A DNA stretch of 32,868 nucleotides from Nanobdellota archaeon (lineage in GTDB: Archaea > Nanobdellota > Nanobdellia > Parvarchaeales > Parvarchaeaceae). Location: assembly GCA_021802105.1 (NCBI GenBank), contig JAKAAW010000009.1:1-32868 (forward strand), written 5' to 3'. The first letter of the stretch is position 1. Each line of letters begins with the position of its first letter. A program made the translations under genes and the position numbers. The notes beneath the pieces were generated by a model that had not been told where the DNA came from, ran no database searches, and saw only the letters and a list, made by a program, of their open reading frames with translations. Shown here one piece after another: positions 1 to 8,598 of the stretch.

Positions 1-97
1 AGGTAAGATAACAGATTCTAGGAACATTAAAATGAATATTGCAATATAGCCGTACTGTGATATCAACGTTGTTATTTGGTCAAGGTAAAATACCATG

Positions 98-535
98 TCA
101 ACGTTTTATTAATTCTTTCGGGTCTTTATTGTCTACTTTTAGACCCAAGCTGACGCAGCTCCCCAAAACTTCATTTATAAGCCCCTTCTCGTCTTTTGCA
201 AGAGAGTACTCTGCGTGGTCAATAGCTATCCTTTTTACCTCTGCGAACGATATAGACGCACTGTCCTTCCTGTCTCCGAAACCTTTCTCCAGCTTCGCAG
301 CCTTTATAAGAAGTTGCGAAACAGACGGCATTAAAACGCTAAGGTGGTACTCTTTTGTCGTTTTGTCTACTTCTATCAATACAGGCACTTTCATGCCTTC
401 AAATTTTTTGGTCTCATCATTAATCTTTTTTATTACTTCAGGTGATTTCAGCCCTAACATCGTTATCTGCGGACCCAAAGGAGGGGCAGGAGTGGCCTTT
501 CCACCGTCAACAACAACTTTTACTGTGCTTTTCAT
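98..535 (-). CDS. rpl11: Ribosomal protein L11 (large subunit, archaeal)
   Basis: Translation starts MKSTVKVVVDGGKATPAPPLGPQITMLGLKSPEVIKKIND, with the L11 signature GGKATPAPPLGP. Start codon overlaps the stop of the upstream Spt5 gene. Confidence 0.96.
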   Translation of the reverse strand: MKSTVKVVVDGGKATPAPPLGPQITMLGLKSPEVIKKINDETKKFEGMKVPVLIEVDKTTKEYHLSVLMPSVSQLLIKAAKLEKGFGDRKDSASISFAEVKRIAIDHAEYSLAKDEKGLINEVLGSCVSLGLKVDNKDPKELIKR

Positions 536-1020
536 TTAGATTCACCCTCACTTTTTATCGTCGATACATCTGACATTTTAATATTTACATTTATCGGCAC
601 TGCAGACTCTAAAAACATTACTGTTATCTCTCCTTTCTCTTTATTAACGCTTTTAACAGTTGCGCTTTCTCCTTTGAACGGGCCTGCCAGCACCTTTACG
701 ACATCTCCTATATTTATCTCTATAACTTGTTTCTTCTTCTCTATTGTTTTAAGCGCCTCGGTACGTGATAGCTCTTTGTTTATAACACCTCTTACGTGCT
801 TTATGTTGTATATTAGCTGCAGTACGCTATCATACTCATCGCTTTCAACTATTATGTAGCCTTTCAGAGAATAAGGTTTTATAATCGAGTATACCCCAGG
901 CACTCTGGACGTTTGGGACTCTAGTCTCTCAAGTACTTGCGCTTCTCTACCAAGCGTAACTCTTACTATAAAGAAGCGTGTGCTATTTTCACTCCCTTCA
1001 GTCGTATTCGTAGATTCCAT
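532..1020 (-). CDS. spt5: Transcription elongation factor Spt5/NusG (NGN + KOW)
   Basis: NGN-like N-terminus (FFIVRVTLGREAQVLERL) and KOW motif (IGDVVKVLAGPFKGESATVKSVN). Adjacent to L11, as is common. Confidence 0.93.
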   Translation of the reverse strand: MESTNTTEGSENSTRFFIVRVTLGREAQVLERLESQTSRVPGVYSIIKPYSLKGYIIVESDEYDSVLQLIYNIKHVRGVINKELSRTEALKTIEKKKQVIEINIGDVVKVLAGPFKGESATVKSVNKEKGEITVMFLESAVPINVNIKMSDVSTIKSEGESK

Positions 1021-1205
1021 AATTTAACAGAGAACAATATTATTCTTTAATTTCATTGTATTTAAACTTATCCCCCATTACGGCGTTGTTTATAAAGTAG
1101 GAAAAAATAGCGACTTTATAAACATTTTTAAGACTTTATAAACGGTCTTTCATTAGAAGAGTATATTTTTATATCAAAAAGAACTATTCCTTTAGAAGCT
1201 GTAAT

Positions 1206-1886
1206 ATGGGATTTCGAAGAGATTTATCTAAAAAGGCGACACCATACCTTACAATACAAAATGGGTGGATAGTACTATTTTTTCTAATCATCATAATTGT
1301 AGTGGCAAATACTTATCTATTTTTATTCCGGAATAGTTTATGGAACTTTGGATTGGAGACAATGAGTTCGCTAGTAACCATATATGCATTGGCTTTGATA
1401 ATGATAACAAGTAACAAGCATTTATATGAAACTAGCGAAAAGCAGACAAAAACTTTTGTTGATAGTTTAGATAAAGTTTCTTCTAGACTAGAAGTTGTTA
1501 TAAAAAAATTAGAAGACGTCTACAACACATTAACAAAAACAAACGAAGAAAATAAAAAGGAACAAGAAGAACACATAAAACGATTAAAACCTAACTTTAT
1601 TTTTAAATTAATCCCGACTAAGTTTTTATGGGTGCTTAGAAAGAACGGGTTTATTAAAAATTCTGGTGCAAAAGCATTCAAAGTAGTATTAAATGTTGTG
1701 TGGGAATCTAAAGACCCTGCCTTTGGTAACTTTTCTAAAAAATGGGACAGCTTCGAACTTAATGAATCCGATACATTTTATTTAGATGATACAGACAGAA
1801 TTAAAAGTACCTCTGCACATGTTAGAATTACTTATGTAGACACAGAATATCGGCAATATACCGATAATTTAGATGTGCCCTTCTAA
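1206..1886 (+). CDS. Membrane protein with two N-terminal TM segments, coiled coil and C-terminal soluble domain; function unknown
   Basis: 226-aa ORF with hydrophobic segments WIVLFFLIIIIVVANTYLFLF and LVTIYALALIMI, then a charged heptad-like region (KTFVDSLDKVSSRLEVVIKKLEDVYNTLTKTNEENKKEQEEHIKRL). Confidence 0.65.
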   Translation: MGFRRDLSKKATPYLTIQNGWIVLFFLIIIIVVANTYLFLFRNSLWNFGLETMSSLVTIYALALIMITSNKHLYETSEKQTKTFVDSLDKVSSRLEVVIKKLEDVYNTLTKTNEENKKEQEEHIKRLKPNFIFKLIPTKFLWVLRKNGFIKNSGAKAFKVVLNVVWESKDPAFGNFSKKWDSFELNESDTFYLDDTDRIKSTSAHVRITYVDTEYRQYTDNLDVPF

Positions 1887-1888
1887 GG

Positions 1889-2551
1889 TTAAAATTCCGT
1901 CTTAATTCCCAATTCATTCATCCGCTGTATCAATACTGTAATATTATAGCAAATCAGTTTTAACAGTAGTTCATTGGTCTGTGCTATCTTAGTCCTGCTC
2001 TTAAGCGATCCGCCGAACTTGTTCTTTATCGCTCCGAATGTACTTTCTACATTAGACCTCAGATGGTAATGCCCTAAAAACTCTTCCCTATTCATCATAA
2101 AGTAATGGAACATCTTGCGCCAAGCCCAAGACTTTCCTCTCGGTTTACCTACAGAGCCAGCTCTGAAAGGGATAAAGGCAGTTCCGCCGATTGAATCTAC
2201 ATAGCCGACATTATCCCTACTGGAATAAGCCTTGTCTCCACTGGCTTCCATTATGCTAAAACCATTGTTCTTTGTCTCTTCCAGCATAGGTATGAACTGT
2301 GGCGAATCCGCCCCAGTCTCTTCGGTTATCTTGGCAGAGGTTATTATACCGGTCTTAACGCCTACGCAGATATGGGCTTTCATCCACTCATGCTGTTTGT
2401 TCATCTTGTGCTTTATGTTGCAGTATTCCCCGAAGTTCTTTGTAGAGAACCCAGAGCTGTCTATGGCCAGCAGCTTCCTGCTACTTTTACCGTTTATGAC
2501 GGTCCATTTGGGTTTTATCGTGGATAATCTCCTGTCTATAGCGGTATCTTA
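1889..2551 (-). pseudogene. 5'-truncated DDE transposase (IS5/IS4-like)
   Basis: ORF 1889..2404 continues upstream in frame without a start (...KPKWTVINGKSSRKLLAIDSSGFSTKNFGEYCNIKHKMNKQHEW) until a TAA near 2552. Acidic residues consistent with DDE: AIDSSGF, GDKAYSS and NVESTFGAIKNKFG. The N-terminal region of the family is missing. Confidence 0.75.
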
Positions 2552-2659
2552 TACAGGAAAAATTTCAAGTAGACATAAATGTTAATCATGGCTTTTAGAA
2601 GCAAAGTTCATTAAATTGCTACATTTTTTGATTCAAAATTGACTTCAGTCTATTCAATT

Positions 2660-3241
2660 TTAATGTTTCCAAACAATATGTCCATTAATATTATCTCTTT
2701 CGTAAACTTTTAGAACATCTTCACAAAATTTCATAACTTCTTTGTCCCCTATCGATTTAGCTTCATCATATAACCTAATAAACATTTTTTTACCAGTTTC
2801 AGTTTGACCGTAGTTCTTCTTTCTAAAATTATGCATTGCACACAAAGTTTGTCCATTTGCAATTGTGGCCTTACCACCGAAATCTTTTGGCTTTATGTGG
2901 TCAACTTGTAACTCCACACCGTCTTTTGATCTTCTACCGCAAATGACGCACTTATAATCATCTCGTTTAAGGATCTGCCTCTTTTGAGCAGGTGTGAAAT
3001 CTTTTAGATCTCTCTTTTTTACAGCTTTCGGGTCATATCTGTATATCCCTTTAGAAATTTTTATCAATTGGCCCTCTTGTGATAATTTCCTTATTTCTCT
3101 ATCAGGATCTCTAAATTTCTTTCCGGTTCTATTTTCATACTCTGCAGTTGCCCAATCAACCACTTCAGGGTGCTTTATGTTTTTGTTAGAGTGCTTTTTA
3201 AAATACTCCATTATTATTTCTCTTTGGGACTGAATTTTCAT
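2660..3241 (-). CDS. HNH endonuclease with N-terminal winged-helix-like domain; likely restriction enzyme partner of the adjacent methyltransferase
   Basis: HNH core CVICGRRSKDGVELQVDHIKPKDFGGKATIANGQTLCAMHNFRKKN. N-terminal SQREIIMEYFKKHSN...REIRKLSQEGQLIKISKGIYRYDP resembles a winged helix. 4 bp from the methyltransferase stop. Confidence 0.85.
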   Translation of the reverse strand: MKIQSQREIIMEYFKKHSNKNIKHPEVVDWATAEYENRTGKKFRDPDREIRKLSQEGQLIKISKGIYRYDPKAVKKRDLKDFTPAQKRQILKRDDYKCVICGRRSKDGVELQVDHIKPKDFGGKATIANGQTLCAMHNFRKKNYGQTETGKKMFIRLYDEAKSIGDKEVMKFCEDVLKVYERDNINGHIVWKH

Positions 3242-3245
3242 AATA

Positions 3246-4094
3246 TCATATTTCTAATTTACTTTGTAATACACCCGTTTTTTTAAATCTTTCTATAGCT
3301 AATTTACAATATTTCTTATCTATATCGACACCTATTCCAACTCTATTCTCATTTGAGCATGCTATTAAAGTTGTACCAGACCCCATAAAGGGATCCAAAA
3401 CAATATCACCGACATAACTAAACAATTTTATGCACCTTTTAGGTAACTCTACAGGAAATGGGGCAGGGTGTCCTATTTTGGTTTTACTTTCACCATTAAA
3501 TGTCCAAACGCCTTTAGTCCATTCTATAAACTCTTTTGGAGTAATACTAGATAGGCCAGTCTCTCTCTTGCGCCATTCTCCTTTGTAAAGCACTATTACG
3601 ACCTCAACTGGAGCTATCACATATGGTGCCCTGGCACTCAACCAAGATCCCCAAGCAGTTCTTCTAGAGATATTTCCCTCATTCCAGATTATTGTTGAAT
3701 GATATCTCCATCCTACTGATTTGGCAATTTCAGTTATATCCGCATACATACTTTGCTGACCGCCCTTATTTTTATCTAAAGGTATATTTAAGCATAGGCG
3801 CCCATTTTCCTTACTAAGTATGTAACATTTTTTTAACCATTTTCTTGTAAATTCTAAGTATCCTTCATATGGAAGTTCATCGCTGTATTCACCATATTTT
3901 ATATCAAGATTATATGGGGGGGATGTTACTATCAAGTCCACACTTCCTTCCTTTACACTGTTAAGATTAAGTATGTCATTTCTAATTATTGCAAGCGATT
4001 CTGTAGCGAATTCTATATCTTCAGAGTTCCTATTTAAGGCGTCGCTAAGCCTATTTACCGATTCAGTTTTTGAGATGTCATTTTTGCTTTCCAT
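3246..4094 (-). CDS. Site-specific DNA methyltransferase (beta-class, probably N4-cytosine)
   Basis: Catalytic motif TSPPY near the N-terminus (VDLIVTSPPYNLDIKYGEYSD) and SAM motif DPFMGSGTTLIAC near the C-terminus. This is the beta-class motif order. Confidence 0.92.
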   Translation of the reverse strand: MESKNDISKTESVNRLSDALNRNSEDIEFATESLAIIRNDILNLNSVKEGSVDLIVTSPPYNLDIKYGEYSDELPYEGYLEFTRKWLKKCYILSKENGRLCLNIPLDKNKGGQQSMYADITEIAKSVGWRYHSTIIWNEGNISRRTAWGSWLSARAPYVIAPVEVVIVLYKGEWRKRETGLSSITPKEFIEWTKGVWTFNGESKTKIGHPAPFPVELPKRCIKLFSYVGDIVLDPFMGSGTTLIACSNENRVGIGVDIDKKYCKLAIERFKKTGVLQSKLEI

Positions 4095-4304
4095 CTTCTT
4101 ATAATCTGATATGACATATCGCGATTTAAATCTTTAATGCTATATTTCTTATGATTATTTATTTCACAACTTTAAGACTTTTTGCACAACGTTCTCCACT
4201 ATGACTTTGCTAATAAATTCAATTCCGCTAATGAAGTCTTAACTCTGTTCTTTCTCAAGATAATCTCTAAAAACTTTAAATTAACCAATCGTTTATTTTT
4301 ATTT

Positions 4305-4975
4305 ATGTGCAGAATGTTTGCTTATGTTGGCGAATCGCAGAAAGACATAGAATCACTTTTTAATTCATTGAAAGCTTCTTCTAAGAACGATGTGTTGACC
4401 CGCGATACAATGTTCACAGAGACGGGTGGGGATACGTAATTTTCGCTGGAAACGGTCTATTCCACTATAGAACAAAAAGCGCAATATTCAAAGATAGCCA
4501 TACGTTGCCAGCACTTGATGGTAAAATATATGCAATATTCCATGCTAGACAAACCTCAAATAAAAAATTAGTCGATTCTATATTCTCTCACCCATTTTTC
4601 GCCGCAACAGACAGCGAATTGCTATTTTTGGCACATAATGGTGCCCTAAAGTTTAGCTATCCCAATAAAGTAAGTAGCGAATTTGCGTTGCAAGAACTCG
4701 TAAAACAAGGTAGCTTGGAGAAAGTGCTGCCTTTATTAAAGGAAAAGACAAAAACCGCACTTAACCTTCTTATATTGCAAATAAGCCGAAGCAATCGCGA
4801 AGCAACTTTAAGCTATTTCAATTATTACCTCAGCACTGCTAAAAACGGAGGGGAATACTACGATTTGTATACTGCCAACCTATATGGTGGGACGGCTGTT
4901 TTTTCTTCTACTCTTAAATATAACGGAATAGACGGCGCAAGAAAAGTAGAATTTGACATGCTGAAAAGCCTGTAA
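4305..4975 (+). pseudogene. Class II glutamine amidotransferase (YafJ/GATase_4-like) interrupted by a frameshift
   Basis: First frame MCRMFAYVGESQKDIESLFNSLKASSKNDVLT carries the N-terminal catalytic Cys. Second frame reads NVHRDGWGYVIFAGNGLFHYRTKSAIF...IYAIFHARQTS...AHNGALKF. The frames switch around 4390-4420. Confidence 0.8.
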
Positions 4976-5278
4976 ACTTAAGAATTATTTTGTCTCCTTT
5001 CGATGGATGGTGTTGTCTTTGCTATTTCCAATGTAGTATACAACCGTTTTTCAATGGGTTTCCCTTTTATCGGCACTTACCGATTGGTGCTCCCTGCGTC
5101 TATAATGATATACATTTTTCTATGACTTCACGAAGTATAAGAAATATCTACTACTTTTTCTAACCACATGATTACTGCGGAGGCATGTATAATGCTTTCC
5201 TAATTTCACTGATTAAGTCCGTCTTATAGTCATGCTGAGCCTAAACCATCCTAAAGTCAGGCCAAATAAGCATATGTC

Positions 5279-5701
5279 TCATTTAGAGTCATCGGCAGAC
5301 GCCTGCTTGATACGCTTGAATGTCTCGTCAAGATCAGTATCATTATTTTGCTCTCCGTGAAACCACAAGTCTAGCTTATCATTTGCTTTTCTTGGAATTA
5401 AATGCAAGTGAAAATGAAAAATACTTTGCTGTGCTTCTTTACCTGAGGCATTTAGAAGATTTACGGCCTTTACATTAAGCGCTTTCTCATAGGTTAATGC
5501 GAGTTTTTTAGCTATTGACGCTATCCTTTCAAGCGTATCGGGGCTAATATCAAATATATTTTCATAATGGATTTTTGGTATAACTAAAGTGTGCCCTGCG
5601 CTAATCGGATTTACATCTAGAAAAGCCATTACTTTGTCGTCTTCATATACAATCTTAGATTCTATCTCATGTGCTGTTATCTTGCAAAATATACATTCCA
5701 T
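5279..5701 (-). CDS. HIT family protein (histidine triad hydrolase)
   Basis: MECIFCKI...KVMAFLDVNPISAGHTLVIPKIHYENI...QQSIFHFHLHLIPR; HIT motif HFHLHLIP. Confidence 0.95.
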   Translation of the reverse strand: MECIFCKITAHEIESKIVYEDDKVMAFLDVNPISAGHTLVIPKIHYENIFDISPDTLERIASIAKKLALTYEKALNVKAVNLLNASGKEAQQSIFHFHLHLIPRKANDKLDLWFHGEQNNDTDLDETFKRIKQASADDSK

Positions 5702-6011
5702 AAAATTACAAGATGATGAAGCTATATAACTCTATTAACAACTAATTCTGGCTTTTATTTCAGATACCGATCCTATGAATCCCACGATTGCAAGCGACAT
5801 CTGTATTGCTTTCTCAATGGTTTCCTGCGTATGCTCCATACCTACATTAGAAAAGACATTATTAAAGCCCGTTTCTATTGGTTCCCAAAACGCCTAAATT
5901 CTAGGCAGGTATCTGCAGAAGGCACCTCTCATAAACAAGCAGTAAGGGTCTGCAGGCATCGTTTTGTGGAGTTGAGTTCCCAAAATTTACCTTCGGAACT
6001 ACTGGGAATTT

Positions 6012-6098
6012 TGGGCCCGACGGGATTTGAACCCGCAACCAATCGGTAACTTCAATAATTTAAAAGCCGATTGCTCTACCGTGTTGAGCTACGAGCCC
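6012..6098 (-). tRNA. trnK: tRNA-Lys(UUU) with ~13-nt intron after the anticodon
   Basis: Minus strand GGGCTCG..CGGGCCC acceptor, GCTC/GAGC D stem, ATCGG/CCGAT anticodon stem, loop CTTTTAA (TTT) then ATTATTGAAGTTA (6047..6059), T arm GCGGG TTCAAAT CCCGT. Confidence 0.92.
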
Positions 6099-6176
6099 GT
6101 GCAATAAATAAGACGTTTATTGCTTATATTGTTGACACGTATTAAAGTATATAATCGTTGTGCTAATCATATCTAT

Positions 6177-7697
6177 ATGACATCTAACTCAGAGACTATG
6201 GAGAGCTACGAAATAATCTCGGATGGCATCGTTTCCAAAATAGATCTTATAAGAGTTCCAAACAAGTTTATACCAGAATACAGAGCAAATATACCAATAA
6301 TAGACGAGGGAATGCGAGCCATATTGACGGAGGTAAGAACAGAACTGATTCGTGAGTACCCGCAAAAAATTCAGATGCTATCAGAGACCAGCGGGCCACA
6401 GTTAAAGATAGAGTTTCTGGATCTAGTGCAGTCTAAGTTGAGGTCTCTTGTCCCTGGTTTGGCGGACGAAACGTACATCGAGCTGTCAGCAACTCTTCTT
6501 CACGAGATGTTTGGCATAGGCGTACTAGAGATATTGGATTCTGACCCGAACCTGGAGGAGGTGGTCGTAAATGATTCAAAAAGTAACGTTATGGTCTATC
6601 ACAGAAAATACGGTTGGCTGGAGTCGAATATAAGGATCGAATCGGAAAATAAAATAGAGGGTTTTGCAGAACAGATAGGCAGAAAAGTGGGCAGGCAGAT
6701 AACCACTCTTTCACCATTGCTTGACGCCCAGCTTGCCAACGGAGACCGTGTAAACGCTACTCTATACCCTATCTCAAAACACGGCAATACTCTTGATATA
6801 AGAAAGTTTAGGGCAGAGCCTTGGACAATAATAGATTTCTTGCTCTCTAAGACGGTTTCCCCTGAATTGGTAGCTTTTGTGTGGCAGGCAATGCAATATG
6901 AGCTTTCAATGATAGTAACTGGTGGTACCGCTTCTGGAAAAACAAGTCTTCTTAATGTATTTCTACCGTTCATTCCTCCAAGTCAGAGGATAATAACAAT
7001 AGAGGATACAAGCGAGCTGGTGCTTCCTAGTTTTATGCAGTGGGTCCCATTGATAACACGTCAGCCAAACTCTGAGGGGAAGGGAGAAGTAACTATGTTG
7101 GACTTGCTTGTGAATTCTCTGCGTATGAGGCCTGACAGGCTCGTTGTAGGTGAGATTAGGAAGAAGGACGACGCCCAAACACTATTTGAGGCATTGATGA
7201 CGGGTCACTCAGTTTACGCTACGCTTCACGCAGAGACGGCACAGCAGGTAATTAAGCGTTTGTTATCAGAGCCAATAAATCTTCCAGACATAGAGGTGTC
7301 CAACTTGGATCTCGTCCTAACTGCATTCAGGCAGAGAAGGACTGGTGTAAGGCGCGTATTGGAGCTGGCGGAAGTGACGGAGCATTACGTAGCAGGAAAG
7401 GTGGAGTTAAAGACGAATAATCTGTTTGAATGGAAGCCTAGGGACGACACCATAGAGAGGACTATAAACGTATCACAGAAACTGGAAACAAAACTAGAAC
7501 TATATTCTGGGTTCACACACGATGAGATAAAATCAGACATAATAGAAAAACAAAAGGTTCTTGGCTGGATGGTAGACAAGCGTCTTAAAACCACAAATGA
7601 GATAGGTCTGGCTGCCAGCCTTTACTATGCGAAGAAAGAAGAGTTGTTAAACCTGGTAGAATCAAACGGAGACTCATCTAAGCTGGAGACAATATAG
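6177..7697 (+). CDS. Type II/IV secretion system ATPase (TadA/FlaI/PilB-like) of a type IV pilus or archaellum-like system
   Basis: Walker A GGTASGKTSLLNVFLPFIP, IEDTSELVLP, Walker B-like RLVVGEIRKKD, HSVYATLHAETAQQVIKRL. Start moved from the TTG at 6120 to the ATG at 6177, which sits behind TATA-like agtatataa. Confidence 0.95.
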   Translation: MTSNSETMESYEIISDGIVSKIDLIRVPNKFIPEYRANIPIIDEGMRAILTEVRTELIREYPQKIQMLSETSGPQLKIEFLDLVQSKLRSLVPGLADETYIELSATLLHEMFGIGVLEILDSDPNLEEVVVNDSKSNVMVYHRKYGWLESNIRIESENKIEGFAEQIGRKVGRQITTLSPLLDAQLANGDRVNATLYPISKHGNTLDIRKFRAEPWTIIDFLLSKTVSPELVAFVWQAMQYELSMIVTGGTASGKTSLLNVFLPFIPPSQRIITIEDTSELVLPSFMQWVPLITRQPNSEGKGEVTMLDLLVNSLRMRPDRLVVGEIRKKDDAQTLFEALMTGHSVYATLHAETAQQVIKRLLSEPINLPDIEVSNLDLVLTAFRQRRTGVRRVLELAEVTEHYVAGKVELKTNNLFEWKPRDDTIERTINVSQKLETKLELYSGFTHDEIKSDIIEKQKVLGWMVDKRLKTTNEIGLAASLYYAKKEELLNLVESNGDSSKLETI

Positions 7698-8597
7698 ATG
7701 GAACGAAGATTGATGCCATCTATAATAATATCACCTGACAAAGCCCTATTTTTTGGAAGGAGATTTAGATTTCTTTCTATCTCAGTTAAAAAGATCGTCC
7801 CAGACATAGACAATTCACTGATAGAAGCAGGTATAAGCATACCTGCTGTAGACTATATCGCCGCAGGAATCTTTGTAGTACTGCTTCTAATGATGGTCCT
7901 TCTTGGGATGGTAAGCCTTTTAGTCCTCGTGGCTATCCGTAAAGGACTTTTGACCTTTAATTTATTGGAGATCTTAGTTTTGATGGTCACTCTTGTTCCA
8001 GTCATTTATCTTGTTTATTTTATAAACTATCCGAAACTTCAGGCCACGCGTAGGCGTTCCAAGCTAGACGAGACGGTCGTTTTTGCAATAAGGGAGATAA
8101 TGATAAAGGTCGGTTCTGGCGTCCCTATCTTCAATGCTTTGTTGGACGTGTCAAATAGTGATTATGGTCTTGTGTCAGAAGAGTTTAAGATTGCGGTGGA
8201 AGAGATACAATCCGGTATATCTCAAGAGGTTGCGCTTCAAAACCTATCGAAGCGTGTTCCATCCCAGTCTTTGAGGAGGGCAGTGGACATACTCGTTAAT
8301 GCAATAAAATCCGGTAGCGATGTCCACGGTACTCTTATACTCATCAATGACATGCTCATCAAGAAGCAGCAATCAGACATGAAAACATACGCCGCAGAAC
8401 TCACCCCAATGTCCATGGCATACATGCTTGTGTCTGTAGTTCTGCCGAGTTTGGGGATGTCAGTATTCCTTATACTCGGATCCATAGGGCACTTCAATAC
8501 GATCTATATACTTTACATAGTCCCTCCGTTTCTGCTCGTATTCCAAATATTCTTCATGGGGATGGTCAGCAATCGCAGACCCGCGGTAGGAGTTTGA
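7698..8597 (+). CDS. Type II secretion F (TadC/FlaJ-like) platform protein, half-size copy 1
   Basis: LDETVVFAIREIMIKVGSGVPIFNALLDVSNSDYGLVSEEF...SQSLRRAVDILVNAIKSGSDV plus several TM segments. Directly follows the ATPase. Confidence 0.88.
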   Translation: MERRLMPSIIISPDKALFFGRRFRFLSISVKKIVPDIDNSLIEAGISIPAVDYIAAGIFVVLLLMMVLLGMVSLLVLVAIRKGLLTFNLLEILVLMVTLVPVIYLVYFINYPKLQATRRRSKLDETVVFAIREIMIKVGSGVPIFNALLDVSNSDYGLVSEEFKIAVEEIQSGISQEVALQNLSKRVPSQSLRRAVDILVNAIKSGSDVHGTLILINDMLIKKQQSDMKTYAAELTPMSMAYMLVSVVLPSLGMSVFLILGSIGHFNTIYILYIVPPFLLVFQIFFMGMVSNRRPAVGV

Positions 8598-8598
8598 T

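Noticed and set aside
39-539. 166-aa + strand ORF
   Set aside because: Antisense to a clear L11 gene; shadow ORF.
2232-2585. 117-aa + strand ORF
   Set aside because: Antisense to the transposase remnant, whose frame gives recognisable DDE sequence.
5831-6049. 72-aa + strand ORF ending GPTGFEPATNR
   Set aside because: Its C-terminus is the reverse complement of the tRNA-Lys T arm, a well-known spurious ORF signature.
5069-6098. Possible att-site pair from tRNA-Lys integration
   Set aside because: The tRNA-like fragment at 5069-5090 is in the opposite orientation to tRNA-Lys, whereas integration would give direct repeats; no integrase gene is present.
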